In this document: positions 32,112 to 40,749 of the stretch, in pieces
How positions within the stretch are numbered: position 1 is the stretch's first letter
How the letters are laid out: each line of letters begins with the position of its first letter
Assembly (NCBI RefSeq): GCF_020404745.1
Contig: NZ_JAIZAP010000004.1
Location: 124,001 to 188,000 of the forward strand
Length of the DNA stretch: 64,000 bases
Direction: 5' to 3'
Source: Aquibacillus saliphilus
GTDB lineage: Bacteria; Bacillota; Bacilli; Bacillales; Amphibacillaceae
Notes under the pieces: model-generated
Told to the model about the DNA's origin: nothing
Databases searched by the model: none
What the model saw: only the letters and a program-made list of their open reading frames with translations
Position numbers and translations under genes: made by a program

Positions 32112-32750
32112 ATAATAACAAAGAAACAATGTACATGGTGTAATCAAACAAAATTATTAAGTGAATTTTACAGTAAAGAAAAATTCAAAAGGAGTGGTGA
32201 AGCATATATATATTACCACCCTGAATGTAAACAATGCTCAATAAATCGAAGCAAAAAATGGAAGTCCAAAAACAAAGAAAGTGTGAGAATTAGTAACGTA
32301 AAATACAACAACTCTGACAGACGTAGATATTTAAAGAAGATATTTATGAGTCGAGAAGAACCGAAGTTAAAATACAGGAATTGGCAAAGATTAAACAAAG
32401 ACAAAATTAAAAATTACAGGCTGTCGAGACAAATTAAAACGCACAACATATCCAGTTTAGAATGGGAAAATTGTAAGCTTTATTTTAACCATTGTTGTGC
32501 CTATTGTGGTTTAGATGAAAGTACTCATAAAGAAATAAATAAACAACAATTACACCAAGAACATGTTATACATGACGGAAGGAATGATTTAAAAAACTGT
32601 GTTCCTTCATGCAAGAGTTGTAACGGGATTAAAAACATTCGCACAGTAAATCACTTTTTTAATAATAGCGAACTCTTCACAAGAGATAGATATCTAAAAA
32701 TATACCAATGGTTGAGATTTGACGTTTATAAATATTTAGAAAAGAAATAA
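32112..32750 (+). CDS. zinc-ribbon HNH endonuclease, paralogue 5 (AUA start)
   Basis: 212 aa from ATA 32112, 8 nt after AAGGGA; the in-frame ATG at 32103 overlaps the SD. Zinc ribbon CTWCNQT ... CKQCSI, basic linker, HNH core CAYCGL, HQEHVIHDG, NDLKNC, PSCKSCN. Same family as 7617. Confidence 0.83.
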   Translation: MITKKQCTWCNQTKLLSEFYSKEKFKRSGEAYIYYHPECKQCSINRSKKWKSKNKESVRISNVKYNNSDRRRYLKKIFMSREEPKLKYRNWQRLNKDKIKNYRLSRQIKTHNISSLEWENCKLYFNHCCAYCGLDESTHKEINKQQLHQEHVIHDGRNDLKNCVPSCKSCNGIKNIRTVNHFFNNSELFTRDRYLKIYQWLRFDVYKYLEKK

Positions 32751-32791
32751 CTTGATAAGTTAAGAATTTTACTTGGAAAGGAATGATTAAA

Positions 32792-33436
32792 TTGGAAAAT
32801 ATTTTTTATGGAGAAAAAGTTGAGCGTGTTTTTAGTGAAAGAAGAGAATATTCATTTATGGGAGGAGGTCTTGGATTTCGACAAGAGACAACCCCAAGAG
32901 AGTTAGACGCAAAGAAACTAAGGAACCCAGAAAATTATTTGTCATGTGATAGTGAATTTATAGAATATGTTGAAATTCTTAAAACTGATAAGTTATCTGA
33001 TGTAATTAATGATAATCATAAAGTTGAATTTAAAGGAAATGAATATGAAATAACAAAAACAGTGGTTGATCCTGAAAAAGAACATATTAAATATTTTATA
33101 GATTACAAGATTGTGGTTGATGATGATACAGATAGTAAGACGCAAGTAATTGAATCGATCAGAGAAGATGCCATCAACCGATTCACAGAGGAACTAGATT
33201 ATTATAAAAAATCATTTAATCAAAGACATCGACTAGCGTCTATTGAACAGATTGCAAAACTAGGAGACACGATAAGTGTTCTAAGTGAATGGGGTTCAGA
33301 GCGATATAAAGGCATATTAACGAAAATACAAGACGATTCAATAACATTAGCCACTTACAATGATAAATCTAAAGTTAAGTATGAGAAGGTAGCAATAGAT
33401 GGATTTTGTAATTATAGATTCAATATATTAGGTTAA
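32792..33436 (+). CDS. hypothetical protein
   Basis: 214 aa from TTG 32792 (SD AAAGGAATG). Possibly two parts: a Gly-containing N-terminal region (YSFMGGGLGF) and an alpha/beta C-terminal region that ends in short strands. Family unknown. Confidence 0.65.
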   Translation: MENIFYGEKVERVFSERREYSFMGGGLGFRQETTPRELDAKKLRNPENYLSCDSEFIEYVEILKTDKLSDVINDNHKVEFKGNEYEITKTVVDPEKEHIKYFIDYKIVVDDDTDSKTQVIESIREDAINRFTEELDYYKKSFNQRHRLASIEQIAKLGDTISVLSEWGSERYKGILTKIQDDSITLATYNDKSKVKYEKVAIDGFCNYRFNILG

Positions 33437-33472
33437 AACAACAGTTTTAACTAGAAAGGATGTGATGATAAA

Positions 33473-34027
33473 ATAGCTAAAACAGATTTAACAACTGAAA
33501 TGGAACGTAACATATTCAATTATACTAAGAAGCAAGGAACATTCGGCTGTTTAGAAGTAACTATTGGCTGGTTTGGTAAAGAAAGAGTTGATTACTTAAC
33601 TTACGACACTAAGGGTATTTGGAGATGTTATGAAATTAAAGTATCTATTGCCGATTTTCGTAGCAAGGCTCATAACACATTCTGTGGACATTATAATTAT
33701 TATGTTATGCCTCACGAACTGTATGAGAAAGTTAAAGATGAGATACCTAGTCATATAGGTGTGATTTCTAATGGCTATCAATCCATTAAACGTGCCAAGA
33801 AACAAGAGTTAGGTGAAGATGAACAAGTCTTAAAGGATTCCATGATTCGTTCGCTATCTAGAGAGGTAGAAAAGATGATGAAGAGTAAAGATCCTAATGC
33901 CATCGATGGTATGAATAGAACAATTAGTTACTTGCAACGTGAAAGGGATAGGTATAGAAGGGATTATCAGAGATTAAGAAATATTGGATACACTAAATAT
34001 GGACGAGGTTGGGATAGAGAAGATTAG
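33473..34027 (+). CDS. PD-(D/E)XK-fold nuclease-like protein, MmcB-like (AUA start)
   Basis: 184 aa. The start is ATA 33473: it is 13 nt after the GG of the SD AAAGGATGTGATG, a TAG lies in frame just upstream, and the first canonical codon (ATG 33500) has no SD. LEVTIGWFGKERVDYLTY followed by YEIKVSIADFRSKA fits the D...ExK core of MmcB-like nucleases. A C-terminal basic helical tail follows. Probably DNA repair or cleavage; substrate unknown. Confidence 0.78.
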   Translation: MAKTDLTTEMERNIFNYTKKQGTFGCLEVTIGWFGKERVDYLTYDTKGIWRCYEIKVSIADFRSKAHNTFCGHYNYYVMPHELYEKVKDEIPSHIGVISNGYQSIKRAKKQELGEDEQVLKDSMIRSLSREVEKMMKSKDPNAIDGMNRTISYLQRERDRYRRDYQRLRNIGYTKYGRGWDRED

Positions 34028-34042
34028 AAAGGACGTGATGAA

Positions 34043-34201
34043 ATGGCAGATATAATGATGTGTACTCATCAAAATTGTGATTTAGCAGATGATTGTTATC
34101 GGTTTACTGCACCGCCAAATAAACATGATCAAGTGTATATTGCTTACCCTCAACCAGATTGTGAAGAAGACAGTTATAAATTATTTATTAGCAATGAATA
34201 A
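34043..34201 (+). CDS. small Cys-rich protein
   Basis: 52 aa, ATG with SD AAAGGACGTG. Four Cys (CTHQNC, DDC, DC) may bind a metal. Resembles small phage proteins that start MxxIMxCTH; function unknown. Confidence 0.6.
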   Translation: MADIMMCTHQNCDLADDCYRFTAPPNKHDQVYIAYPQPDCEEDSYKLFISNE

Positions 34202-34226
34202 CCAAATCAACACACAACAAGTGTGA

Positions 34227-34245
34227 TTATATAAATAAAATTACA
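34227..34245 (+). promoter_or_regulatory. TTATATAAATAAAATTACA element
   Basis: Conserved promoter core without a recognisable -35 or -10, just before the gene at 34264. Confidence 0.3.
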
Positions 34246-34263
34246 AGGGAGTCGGTTTTAGTT

Positions 34264-34665
34264 TTGAAAAAATACCAGAAAATTATCGCAGGAGTTATCG
34301 TAGCAGGTTCAATATTCGCAGTAGGGAATTTAACAGGAAATGCAAACACAGACTGGTCAACAAGGGTTAAAATTGACAATAACGCAGAAGTTGCAGCAGT
34401 CAAAGACCAGATTAGAGACGAAATGTTAACAGATATTGATTCTACGATTGAAGAGCTAATTAAATCAAAATTAGAAGGAACAATAACAGCAGAAAAACAA
34501 GCTTTGATTGATGAGTTAGAAATTTATTTTGACGCTAAATTAGAAGATATTGAAAATACAGAAAAGTACGCTGAAATCATGACTATGCTAGAGTCAGGAT
34601 TTAGAAATGCTGAATCCATTATGAAGTCAGAAATCGATAAATCTTTTGAGGAAGCATTGGAATGA
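34264..34665 (+). CDS. secreted or membrane-anchored helical protein
   Basis: 133 aa from TTG. The first 25 residues are a signal-peptide-like segment (KIIAGVIVAGSIFAVGN); the rest is an acidic helix with coiled-coil character. Probably acts at or outside the membrane. Its stop overlaps the next start. Confidence 0.65.
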   Translation: MKKYQKIIAGVIVAGSIFAVGNLTGNANTDWSTRVKIDNNAEVAAVKDQIRDEMLTDIDSTIEELIKSKLEGTITAEKQALIDELEIYFDAKLEDIENTEKYAEIMTMLESGFRNAESIMKSEIDKSFEEALE

Positions 34666-34829
34666 TACTCAGAGGGTTGAAATGGTATGATGTGATACGT
34701 AAATATCAGCCGGACGCTACAGATGATGATTGTCATTACATATTATGGGAGCATACAGCCTTCCCTTTGACAGATGAGTTTACTATACATAGTCAAATTA
34801 AGAAGTATTTTCAATCAGTAGGGGATTAG
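34662..34829 (+). CDS. small hypothetical protein
   Basis: 55 aa from ATG 34662, overlapping the preceding TGA by 4 nt (coupled). Mixed; family unknown. Confidence 0.55.
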   Translation: MILRGLKWYDVIRKYQPDATDDDCHYILWEHTAFPLTDEFTIHSQIKKYFQSVGD

Positions 34830-34837
34830 TACCCCTA

Positions 34838-34849
34838 CCCCCCCCCCCC
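34838..34849 (+). repeat. C12 homopolymer
   Basis: Twelve consecutive C in a very AT-rich genome, just upstream of the SD of 34867. It may vary in length and could be a sequencing weak spot. Confidence 0.7.
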
Positions 34850-34866
34850 TATAAAGGATGGTGAAA

Positions 34867-34971
34867 ATGAATAAAAAAGAAGAACAAAAGAAAATTGATG
34901 AAAATGATAAGTATGTGATCGAGAAGATTCAGGAAATGTATGAACAGAATGGTGAGAAGGAAGAGGAGTAA
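34867..34971 (+). CDS. small charged helical peptide
   Basis: 34 aa, ATG with SD AAAGGATGG. Lys/Glu-rich helix. Function unknown. Confidence 0.5.
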   Translation: MNKKEEQKKIDENDKYVIEKIQEMYEQNGEKEEE

Positions 34972-35023
34972 ACGTTAATTTAATAGTATATGTGATATAA
35001 ATAAAAAATATTCATAAAAACTG

Positions 35024-35052
35024 TTGACTTAATATATAAATAGGATTATACT
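35024..35052 (+). promoter_or_regulatory. strong SigA-type promoter
   Basis: -35 TTGACT (35024-35029), 17 nt, -10 TATACT (35047-35052), then ATAAT. It opens the replication region. Confidence 0.85.
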
Positions 35053-35090
35053 ATAATTACAGGTAAAATAATAACAGGGAGGGGAAAGGA

Positions 35091-35597
35091 ATGAGCGAGG
35101 AATCGAATGTTAAAGTTGGAGATTTCGTTATAGTAAACAAGCCGAACGTAGATTGGCACAATCAAAAGGTAGTTGTGACCGATGCAAATCCAATCATAGC
35201 GTCAGATAGTGTGCTTTGGCAGGGAAGAATTATTGCTGAAGATAGCTACGGTATTACATACGTATTGCAAGACGGGGAGTATAAATTAGTAGACAAGCCT
35301 ATTCCGGCTAAGCCGACAGATAAGATTGCGCCGTTACATAGAGACAAAGCAACTCAGAAGCCTTTTTATATTGTTACTTCGTCAACTGAAAACGGAGTTA
35401 GTTTTTATGACGATATGCAATATAAGAGATCGTTGGGGTGGGACAAGGTGAAACTTGTTAAAGATGAAGATACATGGGATGTGCTTTATGACTTATCTGA
35501 GCAAGTTAGACTACTTAAACAGGCGTATATCGAATCAAGTACTCTGGTAGCTGATGATATTAAACAAACGATAGATAAGTTGCAACGAGAAGAGTAG
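35091..35597 (+). CDS. hypothetical protein with beta-barrel N-terminus
   Basis: 168 aa, ATG with SD GGAGGGG. The N-terminal part (VGDFVIVNKPNVDWHNQKVV) looks like an SH3/KOW barrel; the C-terminus is a coiled coil. First gene behind the promoter at 35024. Confidence 0.65.
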   Translation: MSEESNVKVGDFVIVNKPNVDWHNQKVVVTDANPIIASDSVLWQGRIIAEDSYGITYVLQDGEYKLVDKPIPAKPTDKIAPLHRDKATQKPFYIVTSSTENGVSFYDDMQYKRSLGWDKVKLVKDEDTWDVLYDLSEQVRLLKQAYIESSTLVADDIKQTIDKLQREE

Positions 35598-35650
35598 TTT
35601 ACTAGATTCATTATAGGAGGTGATGGCAAGCTAATACATATTTTTCATGC

Positions 35651-35677
35651 TATATATAAATAAAATTATACTATAAT
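35651..35677 (+). promoter_or_regulatory. TATATAAATAAAATTATA promoter core
   Basis: Core followed by TATAAT (35672-35677). No good -35. It precedes the SSB-like gene. Confidence 0.55.
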
Positions 35678-35699
35678 AAGAATAAAGGGAGAGATTTGA

Positions 35700-36791
35700 T
35701 TGGCAGAATTACAACCAACTTACGGTAATTTTAAACTTAGAGGGACTGTTCAGGGCTTAACTAACAGTAAATTTTCTTTCAATGACGATGATACTAAGAA
35801 TGGATTTCCACAACATCAGTTAAAGTTTAGTATTAAGACTAGCGATGACAATGTTGTTAAAGTCGAATTAAGGGGATTTAAGTTTGATAAAATAAGAATC
35901 CAACCAATTGACAGAGACGATAACAGACAAGATGAAGTGGCAAGAGGTGAGACAATTCCTGATGGATGGAATGTATTCATGGGAGTAACTACTGGTCTAG
36001 AATTGGACGATGATGGAAAAGTAAAAAGAGACAAAGATGGTAAAACGGTATCTCAAAGCATGGATCAATACGATGCAGCAAAGTATATCCATGAAAATTT
36101 AAAAGACGGAGATACAGTATTTGTTGGTGGTCGGAATGAGTTTAGTATGTTTGACAGTCAACAGGGAGAAAAGATTATTAATTGTAAAAAGTCAATTAAT
36201 AAAATCTATCTGTCAGACAATTCAATTGATGTTGATGAAGAAGGATTTGAAGAGCTTTCTTCATTTGATCAGAATGTCATTATTAATGGCGTTGATGTAG
36301 ATAAAAAAGAAAAGAAGGCATACATTTCTGCCTACATAATCGCAAAAGATTTTGGTGAGATTAAAACTGTTCCAGAGACATTTTGGATTAATGGTGAAGA
36401 ATACTCCTCTTTGATTAGTAAATTGAAAAAGTTACCATTTGGTTCACAAATAAAGGTTTCTGGCAATATTCATAGCCGACCTGTATATCAAGATGTTCAA
36501 GTGGACGTTGATGATGGATGGGGTGAAAAACCTGTAGGATTCCAACCACAACAAAATCAAAAGTCTGTATCAGGGGTAGATAAATCATTTGAAATCACTC
36601 GTGGATATCCTGAAACAATTGAAGAAAGAAAGTACTCTCAGAAAGACTTGTTTCCACCAGAAGAAAAGAATGGCAATCAAGATGAAGGAAATCCTTTTAA
36701 GCAACAAGAAGATAACAACGATGACTGGGGTAAGTCGCCTAATTCAGATGATTCGAATATCGATCCTTTTGCCGAAAGCGATGACTTTTAA
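35700..36791 (+). CDS. probable single-stranded DNA-binding protein (SSB-like)
   Basis: 363 aa from TTG with SD GGGAGAG. Two beta-rich regions (about residues 8-150 and 185-270) suggest OB folds (FKLRGTVQGL; VSGNIHSRPVYQDV). The C-terminal 80 residues are disordered and acidic and end in IDPFAESDDF, like the acidic tip of SSB proteins. It heads the replication cluster. OB folds are inferred from pattern only. Confidence 0.7.
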   Translation: MAELQPTYGNFKLRGTVQGLTNSKFSFNDDDTKNGFPQHQLKFSIKTSDDNVVKVELRGFKFDKIRIQPIDRDDNRQDEVARGETIPDGWNVFMGVTTGLELDDDGKVKRDKDGKTVSQSMDQYDAAKYIHENLKDGDTVFVGGRNEFSMFDSQQGEKIINCKKSINKIYLSDNSIDVDEEGFEELSSFDQNVIINGVDVDKKEKKAYISAYIIAKDFGEIKTVPETFWINGEEYSSLISKLKKLPFGSQIKVSGNIHSRPVYQDVQVDVDDGWGEKPVGFQPQQNQKSVSGVDKSFEITRGYPETIEERKYSQKDLFPPEEKNGNQDEGNPFKQQEDNNDDWGKSPNSDDSNIDPFAESDDF

Positions 36792-36817
36792 TGCAGGTTG
36801 ACTTTTAATGCAGGTTG
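36784..36817 (+). repeat. 17-nt perfect tandem duplication
   Basis: ACTTTTAATGCAGGTTG occurs twice in tandem. The first copy ends the SSB-like gene; the second supplies the ATG of the next gene. The AGG inside the first copy is the only SD-like sequence for that ATG. Confidence 0.8.
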
Positions 36818-37590
36818 ACTTACAGATCGAAGAGGATATAAGAAATGAGATATTTAAAGTAATGAAGATATTGAATATATCTAGGATGCCTACATCAAGT
36901 GAGACACGGTTAACCAACAGTGTGCTAGACTCTAAAATCTCAAGATATGGTGGTTATATTTCATGGGCGGATAAACTGAATCTGTCCATGAAAAAGAGGA
37001 TAAATACGTATAATGAAGACGATATAGAGTCACACATAGTAAAGTGCATGGCTCAACAGGGTTTAACAAGGATGCCTACATATCATGAAATAAAAGAATA
37101 TGATAACGATACGACATCTTTATCAAACGCCATTATGAAAACAAAAGGATTTAAAGGATGGGCTGAATATTTAAATCTTGAGATTAAAGAAAGCGATACT
37201 AAGTTTGGTCAAAATGGAGAAGATGTCGCTGTTGAAAAAATACGATCATTAGGGAAAGAAGTTTTGAACTTGTCCACTATTGCACCATACGACCTACTTA
37301 TAAACAACCATGTTAAAGTGGACGTAAAATCAGCAACTATTTGGGAAAGAAACGGTAAAAATACTTACGCATATAACATGCCTAGTAAGTATCATAAATG
37401 TGATATTTTCTTATGTCTTGGATTTAATGAAAATCGAGACCAGGTATTAAATTGGTACCTGATACCAAGTAAATTGTTAGACGTGTCTACTGTTTACATA
37501 AATGCAGATGGAAACAATAAATACTCAAGATTTGAAAACCGATGGGACTACATTGATCGATATAATGATTTTTATAAATGCTTGATATAA
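36808..37590 (+). CDS. PD-(D/E)XK homing-type endonuclease with duplicated N-terminal module
   Basis: 260 aa from ATG 36808. Two copies of a 50-55-residue module lie at the N-terminus (RMPTSSETR ... WADKLNL and RMPTYHEIK ... WAEYLNL), probably DNA-binding. The C-terminus has a nuclease-like core: PYDLLINNHVKVDVKSA, then CDIFLCLG and a WYLIPS strand. It sits between two replication genes, as homing nucleases often do. Weak SD. Substrate unknown. Confidence 0.7.
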   Translation: MQVDLQIEEDIRNEIFKVMKILNISRMPTSSETRLTNSVLDSKISRYGGYISWADKLNLSMKKRINTYNEDDIESHIVKCMAQQGLTRMPTYHEIKEYDNDTTSLSNAIMKTKGFKGWAEYLNLEIKESDTKFGQNGEDVAVEKIRSLGKEVLNLSTIAPYDLLINNHVKVDVKSATIWERNGKNTYAYNMPSKYHKCDIFLCLGFNENRDQVLNWYLIPSKLLDVSTVYINADGNNKYSRFENRWDYIDRYNDFYKCLI

Positions 37591-37602
37591 ATAAAATTAT
37601 AT
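37583..37602 (+). promoter_or_regulatory. GATATAAATAAAATTATATA promoter core
   Basis: Conserved core ahead of the ATPase gene; -10 unclear. Confidence 0.35.
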
Positions 37603-37639
37603 AAAAATACAATAAGAATAAAGGGAGAGATGTTCATTA

Positions 37640-38749
37640 ATGGGACGTAAATTTGGTAAAAGGAATGTAATAAAAGTTGACCCTCTAGCTTATAACATTG
37701 GTTTGTTAGGGGAGTCAGGCATTGGTAAAACAACACTAGCAGTTGAATTTTGTGATAAATTAGTAAGCGAGGACGGGTATATTCTATTAAATATTGGTAA
37801 GGAAGATGGAGTAGATGCTATCCCTGATGCAGTGTACGAAAACATTCCTGATTGGGAAACTTTTGAGGATTTTGTGGATGACGTTGTAGAAAACCGCACA
37901 ACTGACTATAAAGATTTGCAAGTTGTTGTCTATGATACAATCGATGAGCTATTTCGTATTGCCGAACCAGAAGTAATTCGTCTGCACAATTTAGAATATC
38001 CCGAAAAAAGAACAAAATCAATAAAGGCTGCGTTTGGCGGATTTATGGCTGGCGAAGATAAAGCTATTGAAATTGTTCTAGATAAGATGTGGGAACTTAA
38101 AAGTGTAGGAGTTCAAATCATGGTTTTAGGTCACACCAAAATGCGAGGGAAAACAGATGTTGTTTCTGGCGAAGAGTACGACACACTAACTGCAAATCTT
38201 GCTAATCGTTACTTTAACGCAATTAAAACAAAATTGCATGTGCTAGGCGTTGCGTCTATCGACAGGTCTATCGCAAAACACAGAGTAAAACAGAAGATTG
38301 GCGATGATAAGACTGTTGGCAAGGTTACGGACGAAAGTCGTATTATTACATTCCGTGATGACAACTTTAATATTGATTCTAAATCACGGTTCTCTGAAAT
38401 CATTCCACAGATTGATTTGGATGTCGATCAATTCATTAGTGCAGTAGAAGGCGCTATTCAAAAAGCACACGATAAGCAAAAAAGCAAAAAAGGTAATATT
38501 AAAGAAGTAAAAAAGGAACAAGCGAAAGAAAAGATAGAAAAGGTTAACAAGATTGTTGAAAAAGAAAAAGAGTTAGCAAAGCATAACGAAAACGATCTTA
38601 AAGCTGAGCTTAAATCCTTGCTAAACGAAGTCGATAAGGAACAATTTAAAGAACGTTTGCAAAATGAATTAGGTGCAAGCAAACCTGCTGAATTAGATAC
38701 TAAAGAGAAGTTGTATGATGCAGTAAATATTGCAAAATCTATTAAATAA
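37640..38749 (+). CDS. RecA-fold ATPase (AAA_24/Sak4-like)
   Basis: 369 aa, ATG; SD GGGAGAG is somewhat distant. Walker A GESGIGKTT at residues 24-32, Walker B-like LQVVVYDTIDEL near 95 and VQIMVLGHTKM near 158 fit phage Sak4/AAA_24 ATPases, which promote single-strand annealing or recombination with SSB. The C-terminal 100 residues are charged coiled coil plus a small helical domain. It lies two genes from the SSB-like protein. Confidence 0.82.
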   Translation: MGRKFGKRNVIKVDPLAYNIGLLGESGIGKTTLAVEFCDKLVSEDGYILLNIGKEDGVDAIPDAVYENIPDWETFEDFVDDVVENRTTDYKDLQVVVYDTIDELFRIAEPEVIRLHNLEYPEKRTKSIKAAFGGFMAGEDKAIEIVLDKMWELKSVGVQIMVLGHTKMRGKTDVVSGEEYDTLTANLANRYFNAIKTKLHVLGVASIDRSIAKHRVKQKIGDDKTVGKVTDESRIITFRDDNFNIDSKSRFSEIIPQIDLDVDQFISAVEGAIQKAHDKQKSKKGNIKEVKKEQAKEKIEKVNKIVEKEKELAKHNENDLKAELKSLLNEVDKEQFKERLQNELGASKPAELDTKEKLYDAVNIAKSIK

Positions 38750-38759
38750 TGGAGGATAT

Positions 38760-39473
38760 ATGAGTATTAATAACAAAAATAATAGAATAAAAGACATCTT
38801 TTATACTTTACTCGGAACTCTCATTATCACTTCATTTATTTGGTACATATCAACTGGGGGATGGGTTAACGAAGACTCATCCCCTTCAGTTGTCTTACAG
38901 GATATTGATCCTTTGAGTGGTTCAGGTAAAACGTTGATAGGTGAAGTATTAAATCCAACGACACACGAAGAAGATACAAGTATGTGGACAACCATAAACC
39001 TTGATGAATCAATAAAAATTGAACATTTACAAATAGAAAATCAACGTGAAATTAGTATGGAAGATAAGGTGAAAATGGATAAACAAAGCGTTTCCCATGA
39101 CGGAAAAGTAAAACAATTGTCTAGTGAAAATGCTATAACTGAAACAAGCGATAATGAGACAAGTAGTGGTGAATATAGGACATTCGAAGTAACAGCATAT
39201 TCAGCAGGAGTAGAGTCCACTGGGAAAACACCCGATCATCCTGATTATGGCGTAACGGCAAGTGGTAGAACGGTTCAACGCTATCACACGATTGCATGTC
39301 CACCTAACATGGATTTTGGTACAAGGGTTTACATACCATATTTTGATAACACTTATACATGCTTCGATAGAGGGTCGGCTATAACACGAGGGAAAATAGA
39401 CGTATATATGAAATATGTTGAGGATGCTAGAGAATTTGGAAGACAGTCTTTAGAAGTAAAAATATTAGATTAA
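38760..39473 (+). CDS. membrane-anchored 3D-domain protein, YorM-like
   Basis: 237 aa from ATG 38760 (SD TGGAGG). A transmembrane helix near residues 14-33, an Asp/Ser-rich linker, then a 3D domain from about 140: TFEVTAYSAG, DYGVTASGRT, TIACPPN, GTRVYIP, CFDRGSAITRGKIDVY. The Asp residues of the fold (DRG, IDVY) are kept. 3D domains occur in cell-wall lytic transglycosylase-like proteins; SPbeta YorM is similar. Likely outside-facing; action on the wall is inferred. Confidence 0.85.
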   Translation: MSINNKNNRIKDIFYTLLGTLIITSFIWYISTGGWVNEDSSPSVVLQDIDPLSGSGKTLIGEVLNPTTHEEDTSMWTTINLDESIKIEHLQIENQREISMEDKVKMDKQSVSHDGKVKQLSSENAITETSDNETSSGEYRTFEVTAYSAGVESTGKTPDHPDYGVTASGRTVQRYHTIACPPNMDFGTRVYIPYFDNTYTCFDRGSAITRGKIDVYMKYVEDAREFGRQSLEVKILD

Positions 39474-39486
39474 GGAGATGATTTTA

Positions 39487-40503
39487 ATAAGTGTAATTTA
39501 TTGTCGTGATGGTGAGAAAGTTATAGTAGACGATTCAATTTATGAGAAATTACGCTATTACAAATGGTATGTAGACAGAGGAAGTCCTGCAACATATACC
39601 CGTATCGAAGGCAAATATAGACGAATGTATATGAAAAAATTAATATTATTTGAGTTAGGTGAGTTTAAAGATATAGATGATTTGATGAAGCAAAAAGTTT
39701 ACAATGCTGATGATGATAACTTTAACTGTATGCGAGACAATCTTTCATTTATTAAAAGTAATCAATTCTACATTGACAAAGGATCATATGTAATTATTTA
39801 TACACGTAAAAACGAAGAGGTTTTACTAGATAAGGATATTTGGAATCAAATTAAGACTAAATCAGTTTACTTGGCAGGTGGTGTAACACCAACGATGTCT
39901 AGTTTCAATGGCAAGAGAGGTGTTTCACTAATCCAATTAGTTTTAGATGTCCCTAATGCAACTAATCAAATTTATTATAAAAATGGCAATTCTTGTGATC
40001 TTAGAAAAATCAACTTGACTAAAAGCATGAGAACTGTTGTTGACAAAGGTGAATATATTGAAGTTGTTTTTGACAATGGAGACATTTGCTTAGTAGATGA
40101 CGACCTATTGGAGTTTGCGAAGAATAATATATTTATTTTGAGTGGTAACGGTTATGTTTATATAAACGTAAAAGGGAAAAGAGTCGGATTGCATAGAGTA
40201 ATAATGAATGCAAAAGATGAAGAAATTGTTGACCATATAAACTGGAATCCATTAGACAATAGACGAGTTAATTTAAGGTTGGGTACTCAAAGTCAAAATA
40301 TGCTAAACAGGAAAAGTCGCCAAACAAACAATTCTAGTGGGTACAGGGGTGTACATAAAGCAAACGGAGGCAAATGGGCTACACGAGTTACAATTGATGG
40401 AAAGACTGTTCGATTAGGAACTTTTGACAACCCTAATGATGCTAACAATGTAGTTGCCAACTACAGAAAAGAAAATATACCATTTAGCGAAATGGACAAA
40501 TAA
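39487..40503 (+). CDS. HNH homing endonuclease with AP2 domain (AUA start)
   Basis: 338 aa from ATA 39487, 8 nt after AAGGAG; the ATG at 39478 overlaps the SD. Three stretches of the VxYCRDGEK / VVFDNGD type look like repeated small DNA-binding modules. The HNH core is LHRVIMNA, VDHINWNPLDNRRVNLR; an AP2-type domain follows (SSGYRGVHKANGGKWATRV, IDGKTVRLGTFDNP). Typical free-standing homing nuclease. Confidence 0.88.
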   Translation: MSVIYCRDGEKVIVDDSIYEKLRYYKWYVDRGSPATYTRIEGKYRRMYMKKLILFELGEFKDIDDLMKQKVYNADDDNFNCMRDNLSFIKSNQFYIDKGSYVIIYTRKNEEVLLDKDIWNQIKTKSVYLAGGVTPTMSSFNGKRGVSLIQLVLDVPNATNQIYYKNGNSCDLRKINLTKSMRTVVDKGEYIEVVFDNGDICLVDDDLLEFAKNNIFILSGNGYVYINVKGKRVGLHRVIMNAKDEEIVDHINWNPLDNRRVNLRLGTQSQNMLNRKSRQTNNSSGYRGVHKANGGKWATRVTIDGKTVRLGTFDNPNDANNVVANYRKENIPFSEMDK

Positions 40504-40533
40504 AAATACTAAATTTAAAAGGGGAAATAATAT

Positions 40534-40734
40534 ATGGAATTTTCAGAAGTGTTAGGTAAACACGTAAAGGTAAAATCACACTACGAACCAGCATTGCTAA
40601 AGGATTATGTTGAGAGAGTAGGCTTTATTACCAATCAGAACGAAATGGATGATGGAATAATGTTCTATAGAATCACATTTACTGATCAAGTTGATGACTG
40701 GTTTACAGAAGACCAATTCGAGTTTGTAGATTAA
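40534..40734 (+). CDS. small hypothetical beta-rich protein
   Basis: 66 aa, ATG with SD AAAGGGG. SH3-like look (GKHVKVKSHYEPALL ... DDWFTEDQFEFV), somewhat like SPbeta YorP. Tentative. Confidence 0.55.
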   Translation: MEFSEVLGKHVKVKSHYEPALLKDYVERVGFITNQNEMDDGIMFYRITFTDQVDDWFTEDQFEFVD

Positions 40735-40749
40735 GGAGGGATTGAGAAC

